NCBI GenBank assembly: GCA_023053545.1
Contig: JAKZAN010000001.1
Span: forward strand, 6,034,565 to 6,098,564
Length of the DNA stretch: 64,000 nt
Source of the DNA: Lepidurus packardi
Lineage: Eukaryota > Arthropoda > Branchiopoda > Notostraca > Triopsidae
Direction: 5' to 3'
The notes below the pieces were generated by a model that was not told the origin of the DNA, made no database searches, and was given only the letters and a program-made list of their open reading frames with translations. Shown piece by piece: positions 9,878 to 24,985 of the stretch. A program made the translations under genes and the position numbers. Each line of letters opens with the position of its first letter. Position 1 is the first letter of the stretch.

Positions 9878-12720
9878 ACGTTTAGTTGCTCTACAGACCA
9901 TCCCCCTTCTCCGTCTAAATTAACTTGAATGTCGTGGAACTGCTTGAGGGATTCTCGGTGCCCCACGCTTAGCAAGGTAATTCCCAATTGTTTGGCCAGG
10001 CTGTACACCACAATTTCCATGTCCAATGACAAGGCCGACGTGGCTTCGTCCAGGCAGGCCAATAAGGGGCAATGGTAGAACAATCGGACAAAGCAGAGAC
10101 GTTGCATCTCACCAGGGGAAAGGACGTCAGGCCTGTACCAAGCTCTTTTGTAAATATGTACGTTATTTAGTTGCCGTTTTACCAATTCCAATCAACTGGT
10201 TCATCCAAACCGCCGGTGCGGTCCAACAGTTCGCTCATTTTGACCTGATGCAGATAGTTTAGTACCAGATCTGTTTCAGCCACGTGGCTAGCGTGTTTAT
10301 CTACTCGTAGAGGGTACACGATCTTGTTGAAAAACACTTATTAGAATACATTTTGAAAGGAGGTTTGAAAAAAAGGAATTTTTACTTGCTCTCGTAAAGT
10401 GCCGTCTGTGAAATACGGCTTTTGTGGAAGGAAAAAAATTCCGTTTGGTCCAGGTGGGAAGGAACAGGTTAGGGATCCTGTTTGGAGAGGCCATAAGCCT
10501 CGTAGGACACGAAGTAGGCTACTTTTGCCTGCCGAACTGCTTCCTACGAGTAATACGCTTTTGCCCTCACTCAGTTTCAAATCCAAATCGCGAACAAGTT
10601 CTTTGTTCCGGTAAGGAGGGGTAAAAGATACGTTGTGGAATTCAGCGTTAAAGTTCTTGACGTTTAGTGGGTCTGTTGTTCGATCGGAACTGGAAAATTA
10701 AGTTGCAAAATTAGGTAATTTATTATTATTAAGTTATTGAGTTGTTTACCATTATTAATGTACGCGAACTAAGTAATTTATTTTAATATATTAACCGCGT
10801 TCGTTTTGACCAAAGCTTAAGCCGACGTAAAAGTTTACCCAAGACTTTGTATGCGCTTATAAGCGTTCGAAATAGGTAAACCTCGCCTTACTTCGGGCTT
10901 ATAAGCGTTTTCTTTAGCTAATCATAAACTTTGGAAGTCGCCTTTTAGTTTGGGTCGCAAGTCTATAGCGAGTACTCTTGTGTCCAGACTTTAACTTAAC
11001 CCCGCCCCTTGTTTATTTATCTCCTTGGTCGATATCGAACAATTTGTATACTGTTTTTGTTTATTTTCTACGAGCACCGCTCAATGGGTGGAGCAATTGT
11101 AAACTTGTGCTTATAAGCGTTGGTTTTAACTCAAGACTTTCCAAGTCGACTTCGGTAAACTTTCAAAGTTTAGGCTAAAACGAACGCTTTTAAGCGTAAG
11201 TCAAGAAAGTCTGCATGGCTAGTCTAAGTTTAAGTCGAAGGTGCAAAACGAACCCGACTATCGTTGTTACCGTTTTTGCACTTGAGAGGCTATTCGCCAA
11301 TCTTCCGCTAGTTGCTGCAGTCTTTCGAGCAGCTCTGACACACGATACGTCAAACCGGCTACTTCTGAAGCCTTACTTGAAATGTCGACTAAGCTGCTGA
11401 AACATGAGATGAGATAAATGCAGACAAACGCGTTCTAATGAACGCAATCGTTTATAAAATGCTGAACGTTAGTTAAACTTTGTGTAAGACTTACGACACT
11501 GATTAAGGCACTTAATTCGGAAGGTGACAAGTCATCATAGCGGCCAGCAAAAACAGGCACCGCAATCGCAATGTAGCTGAGAATGCTGCCCACATAGTCG
11601 AAAACGTTTACAGCAATGCCAAGGAAGTACTGGCTACTAATCAAGTTTTTCTGCGTATTAAGAAGGGCTTCCAACCTTGCGTTAGTTTTAGCTGCTTCCA
11701 TATGGCCTGACGAATGGAACGCCAGCGCTTCGGCCTGAACTCGTATTTGCATGTGCTTAAAACTACACAACAAGTTTCTTTTTTCAGTAACAGAATTAAG
11801 TTGTTAGCTCTTTACCGAAAATCGCCTTCTTTACGCTCCTGTTCGAAAGTGTAGCTAGCTATGGGAGACATAAGCATTTTATTAACAAGAGTGCCCAAAA
11901 TGAAAAAAGCAAAAATGCTCGTTGGTCCTATCCAGCCACTCCTATCCTTTTTATATTTCAAAACATGGTTATTTTTTTTTTCGGTAGTAGATGGATAGTA
12001 CTTACCCGCTGTAGGCTTTATACGTGTAATAAGAAACTGTAAAGGGAGCAATAATGACTGCCGGGGCCAACTCTCCATAACGAGAACACAGTCGTTCGAC
12101 ATCTTGGGTAATTCGCTGATCACTGAAATAGACGTCTCGTTTAGCAACTATCAAACTAAGGATCCTCAATCTTACGGGTTGTCGACTAAGTTGTCTAGGA
12201 CATTCAGCTGGTAGTAATTGATACCGGAAAAATATAATCGATGGATTGCGCGCGTTAATAGCTGCCTCCAGGTTAGGCTTAAAATATTGCTGACGTAGAG
12301 TTTTGTACTTCTGACCTAATCAAACACTGATCAACGAGTTTTAACAATAAAAACAAAGTGGATTACCAATGCGATAGCTATGATAATCCCTATGCTTGTT
12401 AGCAAGGCGTTCATAAAACCGCTTTGGTCCTTATCGCCCAACACTTTGTAGAATTTGGAAGGGATTAGACCGACATTGTATATCACAAATTGTTCTATAC
12501 CAAGAGAAAAGTATTAAAGCTATCAATTATCAGGTGATACTAGATTAGTGTAATGTTACATACCGAGCAGACAGAAGATTAGGAGCAGAGAGAAGAGTCC
12601 AAAAGGGACGGAAGATACCCCAGGGAAGAGTAACTTGTGTAAACGGTAAAATTGTCGGAAAAATAGTCGGTTAAACCCAACTTCTGCTCTACCTAATTCT
12701 GCATTACGAACTTTTGGCAT
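9874..12720 (-). CDS. ABCD4: ABCD4, ABC half-transporter (lysosomal cobalamin type)
   Basis: Ten exons in transcript order: 12720-12564, 12494-12367, 12315-12176, 12122-12006, 11938-11816, 11762-11495, 11434-11271, 10689-10386, 10322-10183 and 10132-9874. They give 599 residues (human ABCD4 606). Human ABCD4 works with LMBD1 to move cobalamin out of lysosomes; that role is inferred. The N-terminal transmembrane domain shows EGDFRFKHMQIR and [10 protein letters not shown]. The nucleotide-binding domain has an intact Walker A (GSSSAGKSS), a [16 protein letters not shown] segment, the signature LSPGEMQR, Walker [10 protein letters not shown] and an H-loop SVGHRESL, so it should be catalytically competent. 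[12 protein letters not shown] is closer to ABCD4 than to the peroxisomal ABCD1-3 group. The start at 12720 lies 143 bp from the divergent FAAP100-like start. The stop overlaps the WDHD1 stop. Confidence 0.92.
10797..11187. repeat. Inverted-repeat element in ABCD4 intron 7
   Basis: The ends are complementary: GCGTTCGTTTTGACC at the left against GGCTAAAACGAACGC at the right. The interior carries several CTTATAAGCGTT motifs in both orientations and paired segments such as AAAGTTTACCCAAGACTTTG against CAAGACTTTCCAAGTCGACT-type sequence. It fills most of the 581-bp intron between the exons at 10386-10689 and 11271-11434. No reading frame suggests a transposase. It looks like a small non-autonomous element of a family not otherwise seen in this window. 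Confidence 0.5.
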
Positions 12721-12863
12721 TCTTCAGGCAGTTAATTATTTTAAGAAATAAAAAATTACTTGTCATCAAGACTCCCATTAATTAATTACTTTAGGGAGTT
12801 GTCTTAAAAACCGGTAGCTGTCGCTGGCGTGTCAAAACAACACTTTGGCGACAAAACAACAAC
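12721..12863. promoter_or_regulatory. Shared divergent promoter between ABCD4 and the FAAP100-like gene
   Basis: Only 143 bp separate the ABCD4 ATG (minus, 12720) from the FAAP100-like ATG (plus, 12864). Both 5' UTRs and both core promoters must fit here or overlap each other. I see no TATA box near either start. The interval includes AT-rich sequence at 12733-12795 and a short repeat, GTGTCAAAACAACACTTTGG followed by GGCGACAAAACAACAACATGG. The shared promoter is inferred from spacing alone. Confidence 0.55.
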
Positions 12864-15279
12864 ATGGCGACAATTTCCAAGCTTTCGCTTCAGGATTCGG
12901 CCCCTCGTTTCACTAACCGGCTTCCACTTAGCGACTGTGTCAGGCTAAAACTTAGTCTGAACAACGAAACGACCGAATGGACACTGAAAATTGGTTTATC
13001 CTACCAGTCATCCATTGAGACGTTTCGAGCTACTCTACGAACAAATCCGTACACGAAACAGAGCGAATTTGCACCTACTAATGCCCCGGTATAAATGTTC
13101 GCTTTTTTAAACTCATTTTTACTAATAATTAATACCTACATTTTACAGATCATGGGCCCTTGTTTAATGCCTATTGTTGACTGGACGTGGGCTGAAGGTT
13201 TGGGACAAACGTACGCATTGACTAAAGATGGGTCATGCGTGATGTTTTCAGATAATGAATCATCGCACCTGTCTCAAAAGTAATACTTAATTTATGAAAG
13301 TTTAACGGTTTAATAACTTCTGTAAATGATGTCCAGATGTGTCCAAACTCCATCCATATTCGAAGGGAGTGAAGTTGTCAGTTTGCTCCAAGTTGAGGAC
13401 CATGGAATGGTCATTATGGGCAAGAGCTCCACAACTTTGCAATTTTGCATTCTCCAAAATGAAAAGTTGATAGAGCATCTTACATCGCTGCCGAACCTTA
13501 TGGTAAGCTTTTTTACTGATCCTTTCTGATCCTGAACCTATAAGAACAAATATTACGTAGGATGAACCCAACCCGGTAATGTGCGTAGTATCACTCAAAG
13601 ATTTAAGTGCCGCCATGTGCGCACAGCTAATAGACGCAGACGCTGTTCGTATCGGTGGTAGCTTACTAGTCATTGGTTGTCATTCCGGGGAAATTTACGG
13701 ATATCCCCTAAATCGCCAAGGTAGTCTACGTATTTTGTGCCAGCTACATCAGCCATTAGTGGGAGCATTTACCATCAAAGTTCAAAACCTTCGTGATTGC
13801 TCTAGTCTACTCTTTGTAGGAGAGGAAGGAAAGCTTTTAATGATTAGCTGGAATGGTTCTAACATCGTAATCCGAAAGGATTTCCTCAACGGTCCCGTAC
13901 TGCAGTGCTGTTACTCAAACGATTTCCTATTCTGCAACAGTGGAAACACTATAACAAGAGTCAAACTTCAATTCCCACCCAAAGATCAAACGAAACCCCC
14001 AAAATGCGTCGTCGAAGAACAGTATTATCCAGTGAAAAACGTACGAACGTTCATTGTGACCCCAGGTTTAGCAAATCCGGTTCTTTTTTGTCTAACTGAA
14101 GATGCGATAGTATATGCATTTCCGTTTGATCTGCCAGCAAAGGAAAACGCGCGTCTGCATATCAATATGGATACTGCCCTGGGTCATTTGGAACGAATTG
14201 GGCAAGAAATGAAACACTTTTCAGAGCAAAAAGTAATTATTGATGAAAAGTTAAAACAGTCGTCGTTAGCCTTACGGATGTTAAATCGACACGATTTGGA
14301 GACGTTGATAACCATTGATATGAGAACTTACTCAGTTACCCAAGACGTCGACGAAGAATTCATACTTCTTGACTTGGAAAACAAGAGCAAAGACAGTTTC
14401 CTGCCCGGTTATTGGTCGTTGTGCATTAGCATGGGCTCAGAGGTGGCAAACTGCCTATGTGAACCTTTGGTTAAAATTTGGAAACCAGGAGAAGTTATGC
14501 ACTTGAATCGACGAGTCAAAAGAGTGTGGGAAATCTGGGAGGATGTGTCGTTTCATCTGAGCTTGAATTTTACCGTAGACGAGGCCCTTATTCCAATACC
14601 TGTGTGCTCAACGACCCTAACGCTTATGAATTTCCTAGAACCCGCTTCTAGTCACTTTGGACAAAGTGCAGCGGAAGGACAGTCCTTCGAGGATTTTCTT
14701 TTGGACGTGGCAAAGGGAAAACCTGTCTCTTGCTTATACCAAGCAGAATTAGACAGTTTAGGCGACAGTGGCCCTCCTAGAACCGTAGTTATGAGCACGA
14801 TAAATGAGCTGAGTGTACCTAAATTTGCGCAGTATTTGCTAGAAGGAAGTTTTCATCGGGGTTTCGAACATCTCCAACTGGAACAGCCTGGGAATGCGAT
14901 TCATTTACCTTTGTCTGTTGGAGACCATAGACTGGATCTATATGTCGGGAAAAATGAAGAGAAGCAAATGTACTTTTTACGAGTTTCCTGTCAGAACAAA
15001 AAAGTTGTAAAAAGGACGTTGACAGCGCTTATAGAGAAGATCCAGCATTTAACAGTGTCCGAAGTGACGGAAATAACGTTACATGCTAAATTATTGCCCG
15101 ATGTTCAGGTAACTGTAAAAATAACAAATTACGGAATTGAGTTTTAAAGATTTTGTATCTAGAGGCTGAAGCGAAGATTCGATTTTGTTATGGCCTTACC
15201 AAACGTGGAAGCATCGCATATATCTCCTATTATTGAAGATCTAAACGAAGTTTTTATTAACAATTTTCCTTTGCGTTAA
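12864..15279 (+). CDS. FAAP100: FAAP100-like Fanconi anaemia core-complex protein
   Basis: Five exons: 12864-13088, 13149-13279, 13337-13502, 13561-15108 and 15163-15279. They give 728 residues (human FAAP100 881). In vertebrates FAAP100 binds FANCB and FANCL in the core complex that monoubiquitinates FANCD2 and FANCI. The N-terminal half reads as beta-propeller-like blades with hydrophobic strands (VRIGGSLLVIGCHSGEIYGY, LLFVGEEGKLLMISW, NGPVLQCCYSNDFLFC). A helical segment follows (LGHLERIGQEMKHFSEQKVI), then a stretch resembling the FAAP100 motif before QGWTLCIQV (DLENKSKDSFLPGYWSLCIS). FANCB shares this architecture and is the main alternative. The last exon is inferred: GT at 15109 and AG at 15162 give a longer tail, whereas reading through would end 13 residues later. 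Start context is AACATGG. Confidence 0.68.
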
Positions 15280-15589
15280 TTCCGGTGCCAAACGATTTTT
15301 TTACCTCAAGATGAGGTTTTTTAAATTTTGAAATTGAGCCAGGCAAGCACGTTTTGTAATAACCAATAGGAAGACAGGGAGGCGTGGCGTTTTGTTGCGT
15401 AGTAAACAAAGATCAAATCACCATCAAGGTTGAACGAGGAAAGTATTTTGTGTCTTGGTAACAAAGGTTGTCTGTGTAAAACGGAGCAGTCGTGGCCTAG
15501 TTTTGCATAATCCAAGACTACCCTAACCTAAGGATGCAAGTGTGAGCAGTGACAAGTTGTGTAGATTTAAAAGAAGTTATTACCCAGTC

Positions 15590-17539
15590 ATGCCTGTGCA
15601 GTACATGCTCAGTAAAATGGTTGAAAACTATCAGAACAGAGCAATTCACTTTGCTTTTTCTTTTAAGACAATCTTGTATAAAGTACTAGCCATTTTACTA
15701 GTATCATCCGTCATTCTCTGGTTTTCCGTGTTTTTATATGTCTCTTTTTACTACTCTTACATGCCTGCAGTATCCCATGTTAAACCAGTGCATTTGCAAT
15801 TTACGTAAGTACTTTATTTCTCTTGAAACCTTATACTTAAAGCCCTTACAGATCTTACGCCTCAGATGTCACAGGTGCCTTTGTTTGTTTTCCTAAATAG
15901 TCCTTGTCACGAAGAAGCAGGGGTGTGCAGTTACCCCTCTGCAAATGTATCTCTTACCAGAAGAAAACATATCCTGATGCCTGGACAGCCCTACAGACTC
16001 TCTATAGACCTGGATATGCCCGAGTCACTGGCCAACCAAAAGCTGGGCATGTTTATGGTTCAGATGCGTCTGGCAGACCATCATGGGAACGTCGTAGCTC
16101 TGTCAAGACGGTCCGGCATTCTCCATTACAAATCCTTCCTCCTACAGCTTATGCACACCGTGTTCTATTCACCGTTACTCTTGGCTGGACCCATGGAAGA
16201 GAAGCAGACGGTCAGCGTGACGCTATTTTCAAAGTTCGAAGAAGATCCGGTAAGAAATCAAGTTTTGGGAGCGGTACAAGTTCTGTATATACTGTGCCAA
16301 AAGCCAAGATTCGAAAATGACTCAATGAACCTGACGCTTGAATATATAGAACGACAGGTGCAAAATAAGTACGTGGGTTAATTTTCAATGCCGTGTACCT
16401 TGGATAAGCCTTTGGGCTTTGAACCCGTTCCTTTTGATAAACCTGCGATTAATGCATGGATCTTGAGTAACATATTTTGCCAACCTGTCTGATATAGGAG
16501 ACGTCATTGCCAATTCTCATAAACAGCACCTCCCAGTCAGAACATTATGACTTTCTTTCAATTTTTTTATATCTGTAGGATCATCCAGTGACGTCCGTGC
16601 ACGTCATTGTGGAAAGCAGATGGGTTGAGATTTATGCAGCCAATTTACGAATCGATGCGGATTTTACCGGGTTGCGGTACGTCATGTTCAGCTGGCCCAT
16701 ACTGTCCGCTGTTGTAGGCATAGGATCTAACATCTTGTTTCTGTCCATCATCATTTTCTATTCCTGGTATCGCTTGTTCTCACCGCATCCTGTTGTCGTC
16801 AGAGTTGCGTCAGTTGTGCCTTCTACGAAAGTCCTTGGTAAACATTTGTGTGGGAATCACCTCGTTTGCACTGTTATGATTTTTTAATCTTGTTTTTCAG
16901 ACGGGGGAGAAAAGGCGGGCCTAACGCGCTCAGTGAGCGCTGTGCAATTATCGACTCCTACAACCCCTTCCACTCCACGGTCTTTGGAAGAACGCCGGGC
17001 TGAAGCCAAGGCGAGATTGGAAAGAGAACGACAGAGAAAGTTGTCGTCCATGCTAACGCCTCCCCCTTTGCGTGAAGATGTGCCTCGAAGAAGTCTTTCA
17101 GTAATAGTATTTTCTAATAATGATAATAATATAAATAATAATAAATAAAGGTACTAATAATAAAATAAATACAGTAATATTTTTAAATAATAGATAGTGC
17201 AGATAACGTTATTTTTCATCTTTACCCTCGTGTTTTTTTAACCAGGTGGGATCGTTGTCTCGAATAGAGGAAATCGCCCCTCCTGGCTCCGTTCTGTCCG
17301 TGTTTGGTAGCCAGGAATTCGACTCTAGCCTTAAGGATAATTTGGAAGAAGGTTTGCATTTTCGCACTAGCTTTTGTTTGGAAATCAATGAATAATTATG
17401 GTCTATATGATTGGTAGAGGAAGCTGGGGTAGTACTGGGGTTTACGCGAGGGCCTGATACGGGCGAAATTGCTGAGGAACTCGGCATGGAACTTCGGCAG
17501 CGAACATCCCATCATACGGGTGCTGGTGATTCACCGTAA
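15590..17539 (+). CDS. BSCL2: Seipin (BSCL2), ER lipid-droplet biogenesis protein
   Basis: Six exons: 15590-15804, 15901-16249, 16579-16837, 16901-17100, 17246-17351 and 17418-17539, giving 416 residues. Seipin oligomerises in the ER membrane at lipid-droplet contact sites and controls droplet growth. Two membrane helices are visible ([20 protein letters not shown] and, after the lumenal domain, [20 protein letters not shown]). The lumenal domain between them carries the family signature [27 protein letters not shown] and [15 protein letters not shown], and closes with [13 protein letters not shown]. The C-terminal tail is cytosolic, with [20 protein letters not shown] and basic stretches. 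The Met at 15590 gives a short cytosolic N-terminus before the first helix. The acceptor at 15900 was chosen because it gives [13 protein letters not shown] in frame. Intron 2 can be read open for 44 codons, but family similarity stops at the GT. Confidence 0.92.
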
Positions 17540-17823
17540 GATAATTGCGTGGATTTTGTTCAGAGTTAAACTTGTCTTTCCAGACAAATTATCTGTTTGT
17601 CTTTGCGCTACTATCCAATGTAGCTAGTCACAATGCTGGGTAATTTTCGCTGCGAGGCAGAAAGGTTTACGTAAGCTCAAATAACGTTTAGAACGAACTG
17701 CCTATTTCGCTGCAGACAAAAAAGGGAAAAAAAAACAGTGACAAACATTTGATATAAGCGAGATTTATTTACGATGCACAACATTGGTTGCAATTACCTT
17801 TAAACGGAACTTCAGAAAGAGCG

Positions 17824-19280
17824 TTAATTATAGTCTCTTACTCTGTACTTATTCGGTTCGAGAAATTCTTGATAAAATGAGGAATTCTGGCATGTAAAAA
17901 AATAGTCTGGACTTTTGAATACTGCAATGATAACGAGTCCAAAAATCACATTTCTGCGGCTCATACGGGGCTTTTTCTTCACCTTAGCGAACTCTTCGTC
18001 GCTAAGAATGATCAAAGAACCAGCTGTGGTTAACACTTTGCCGTGAACAGCAATTAAATGGCGTTTGTAGGATTTTCTCGCACGATAGCGTGTGTTGCAA
18101 TCAGAGCACAAGTAAGGTGCTTCTCCCGTATGCCTTCTTCTGTGTTCTTTGTACTGGGACGGATGACGAAACTGTTTACTGCAATCACGGCAGGTGAAGC
18201 GAGTTTGAATGAAATGAGTAAGCAAGTGGTAGTTGAGCGAGTGCTGTCTAGTGAAACTAACCCCACATTCGCCGCAAATCTACGATTTGACACCTATGCA
18301 AGGAACGTATATTAGTGCGGATAAGATAAGTAATCTGGGGGAAAACACTGAACCGTGTTACCTTCTCGGGCGTGCTTTTGTCTATGTTCTTCATAGTGGC
18401 AAGCATTGAATAATCTTTTATTGCCATCAGGGCAAGTAAAGCTGGTTTGCATGCGATGGAATAACGTTGGGTCATTTCGTACAGTAAGCGTATCTTCGCT
18501 GCTGAAAGGTAGTTTCTGGAGTTGCTCTGGTTTCGATGCTGCCCGGTTTGATCTAATGTCCTGGATCACCGGCAGTTCAGAAGAACGCATTAGAAGGAAT
18601 TCCGCTGGGTTGCATTCGACCTCGATTTCGCTACCTACGATCGATACTGACTGTTCTAAATCTACGGACTTATTCTTAGGATGTATTGCCTTTATTGTAT
18701 GTATTAACTCGTCTTGAATGAAGTTTTCCAGTATGAAATTTCCGCAACGAATCTCGTACGATACGTCATTCCGGGCGGACCCCAGAAGTACGGTCCAGCC
18801 GTCAAGGCTTATAGGGGCTATGGGGTCAGGTTTTTTTAAGAGAGATTGTTACTGGTCGCAATAGTCGTGTTCGAGGATACGTGGGACTTTCGAACGTTTT
18901 GGTTTTTGAACCGACTTAGCAGTGAAGAATTGTTTACCAGTAGCTTTGTTTAGCTCTTGTAGATGATCTTTCAGATGTTCCTTAATTTCTTGCTCAGCAG
19001 GTTTTTCAGAACCGAAGGACCTAAAGGTGCGCTTGCAGTGCTCAGTAAAATGGCACGTAAAGGAGAAATTACGTTTGATTTCATCAAAATCTTTGGTAGT
19101 GAAGTGGTGTACCAGCTGTGCAGCCGAGAAACGCTGTAGGCGTTGAATAGCAAGTTCTGTACATGGGCCAGTTTCCAATTGAGTTTTAAGAGAATTGGGT
19201 TCTTTAAAGCCAGTCTTATTTGAGTGGATCGTTTTATTTCTCAGTGTAGCGGAAGCGACTTCGGCGAGAATTCCCAGCAT
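17824..19280 (-). CDS. C2H2 zinc-finger protein
   Basis: Three exons in transcript order: 19280-18853, 18807-18354 and 18279-17824, giving 445 residues. The last exon encodes three good C2H2 fingers: CGECGVSF with H-x3-H, CRDCSKQF with HRRRH, and CSDCNTRY with HLIAVH. The second carries the linker HTGEAPY. The second exon carries a degenerate finger in which the second cysteine is glycine (FTCPDGNKRLF, then HYEEHRQKH). The first exon has an unusual CHFTEHCKRTF segment followed by EQEIKEHLKDHLQ. The protein is probably a nuclear DNA-binding regulator, but I do not recognise the orthologue. The weakest point is the exon 2 donor (GTTCAG at 18353-18348). A better-looking GTAACA nearby puts the fingers out of frame, while the chosen site restores an exact seven-residue linker. 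Confidence 0.6.
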
Positions 19281-19902
19281 TCCTCCGTCCGACTCGAAAT
19301 TTAATGCAATTTTCTTCCATCAGAAAGATCAGTAATTGCGAATTCGGTTTTCTACGTCATTTTGTCGATTTCCATGTTTACTTCAATGGGAAACAAGCTA
19401 ATTGTGTCAAGGTCTACGGTGCTTCAAATCTGGCGCCAAAAGTCACATTGTAATTTGTCCATAGATTAACATCTCAAGTTCTCCATTATTTTTACAAACA
19501 CAGGTTAGAAACTCCATATACCATTTACCAGAAAATTAATCTCGTTATAGTGAACAGGGAACACGAATCTCGGAATTTTAAACGATATATAAACGACAAT
19601 GATCTAAAAGAACGCAGGCGTCTGCTGGATAATATCGATTGCCAACTGTTGATTACTCGATTCGATTGACGATTAATTCGATTACTATTCTACAACGTGG
19701 TGTAAACATCTTCCGTGCGCGGGGGTTGAGTTTACTTGAAAACTGGTTACCTAGTGCATTAAAATAGACCTTTTTAGCATTGCTGAAACCAGCTAATTTA
19801 ATTTTTCAAGAAAACGTATTAGTAACCTGACAAGTTCGCGTAAACTTGGTAGTAACGGTGTTGAAACAATCCCCACGTGGTGTCTGCCGGATTGGATTCA
19901 AA
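19281..19902. other. Divergent intergenic region between the zinc-finger gene and WDR43
   Basis: This 622-bp stretch separates the start of the minus-strand zinc-finger gene (19280) from the WDR43 ATG (19903), so it should hold both promoters. I see no TATA box placed well for either. No coding frame, tRNA or clear repeat is visible. Confidence 0.4.
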
Positions 19903-23418
<3,516 letters not shown>

Positions 23419-23827
23419 ATAATTTTGTACTAGATAAAAGAGCCGGTACTGGCTCTTTCTGTTCTACAAGATAAAGCTGACCGTGCTCGCTTGGAATTGT
23501 GTTGTTGTTGTTTTGCATTTTTATTTGCCATTCAAACGTCTTTGCTGTAAAGCGTCAAAGTAGGGGTTATAAAGGAGTTTGCACCACGATTTAAGATTTT
23601 TTCCAGTTTGAAACGACAGCAACAGTTAACATTCAGACCTTCCAATCAAACCACTATCACAACTTATTATTCCCGCAATTCTTTCGAAAAACCCTTGGCC
23701 GAATACCTTAACAACCTTCACCCTTATGACCCAGAGCAAATTAACGTTTAAATACTTTTGTATTTTTTTTAATTGCGAGAAAATTCGTCTGAACCGTCAG
23801 TCCATTATAAACATTATTTTTCCCGTT

Positions 23828-24985
23828 TTAAATATGCGCGAAATCTACTTGCACGTACAACTGCCTCACCCCGATGGCATTAAATATGGAATGTGTACTA
23901 CTAATGACGTATTTCGCGTCAGCGTGGGGAGTAACCTCGATTTTAATTGCGCCCACAAACACATCACTGCACAGAGTCCAGAAATGGGGGTCTTGCACAC
24001 TATATACACCATCTAGCTGTGCTACGCGGGTGTAAGCACTTGGCAGCAAGGAATCCAACTCTTTAGGCTGTCGCTGCATGAGAACTTGCAACGAATCTTT
24101 GAGGAGCGCCAAGACGCTCACTGCGATCAACACCGCGATGAACATGGAGCAGATGGGATCTGCGATCATCCAACCGAACAAATGCATTAGAATGGCAGAG
24201 ATGATGACGCCCACGCTACCCAGCGCGTCCGCCAAGATATGAAGGAAAACTCCGTCGAGGATTTTGGAATTACTGGCTTTCAAATCTTCCGAGCCGTGGG
24301 AATGCGAGTGGCCGTGGGAATTGGCATGGCTATGACCATGGGCGTTGTGGTCGTGGCTATGCCCATGCGACTGCGATACTGCTCCTCCATGGGAGTGTCC
24401 ATGGGACCCGCCTCCGCCGTGCGAGTGTCCATGGTGGAACGCAAAAATGCCGATCAAATTAACAAGGAAGCCCAGTACAGAAATGAGAAACAGGCGTTCG
24501 TGTTTTACTTCAGGGGGCTCGATGGCTCTTTCCACAGCCTCGGAGAAGATGAAGAAGGAGATAAAGAGCAAGAAAAGACCGTTGACAAAGCCGGCCAAAA
24601 CTTCGGCTCGGACGTAACCGTATGAATAATGTTCGTTGGCTTTCCATTTGGTAATGATTGACGCAGCTAGGCCAGCGAGAAGGCCTGTGCAGTCAAAGAA
24701 CATGTGAAAGGAATCCGAGATAAGGCCCAGGCTGTTGGTCCAAATGCCATAGAAAAGTTCAACAAAGGCAAATGAAAAGTTAAGAATTAAGAATAGCAGG
24801 AGATTCCTTGAGCTTTTGTCGGAAAGGATGAGTCGGAGCCATCCTCCCACAGTTTCTGTGATTCGCTGGAACTGCCCGATGGATCTGGCGGAATCTTTTT
24901 GGTTTAAAAGAGGTAATGTATCTGGCCAGGATCCCAAACCGATGACCACCTCTCCGGGATTCCTTGAACGCTCCAGTTTGGAAAT
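23828..24985 (-). CDS. SLC30A7: Zinc transporter ZnT7 (SLC30A7), 5' end unresolved
   Basis: One large exon of 386 codons, from an acceptor at about 24986 to the stop at 23828. ZnT7 is a cation-diffusion-facilitator proton/zinc exchanger that loads zinc into the Golgi and early secretory pathway. The chain matches ZnT7 over nearly its full length: LILSDKSSRNLLLFLILNFS, ELFYGIWTNSLGLISDSFHM, SYGYVRAEVLAGFVNGLFLL, LHILADALGSVGVIISAILM, MIADPICSMFIAVLI, HFWTLCSDVFVGA and GVRQLYVQVDFAHI. The transport-site residues H and D are intact in both helices (SFHMFFD and HILAD). The cytosolic loop between helices 4 and 5 is a run of HGHSH units. The first codons, including the start ATG, must lie in a small upstream exon (about 25000-25160) that I could not fix by phase. 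Confidence 0.9.
   Translation of the reverse strand: MSKLERSRNPGEVVIGLGSWPDTLPLLNQKDSARSIGQFQRITETVGGWLRLILSDKSSRNLLLFLILNFSFAFVELFYGIWTNSLGLISDSFHMFFDCTGLLAGLAASIITKWKANEHYSYGYVRAEVLAGFVNGLFLLFISFFIFSEAVERAIEPPEVKHERLFLISVLGFLVNLIGIFAFHHGHSHGGGGSHGHSHGGAVSQSHGHSHDHNAHGHSHANSHGHSHSHGSEDLKASNSKILDGVFLHILADALGSVGVIISAILMHLFGWMIADPICSMFIAVLIAVSVLALLKDSLQVLMQRQPKELDSLLPSAYTRVAQLDGVYSVQDPHFWTLCSDVFVGAIKIEVTPHADAKYVISSTHSIFNAIGVRQLYVQVDFAHI

Noticed and set aside
16250-16381. In-frame extension of seipin exon 2
   Set aside because: It is open for 44 codons, but family similarity ends exactly at GT 16250 and resumes at 16579.
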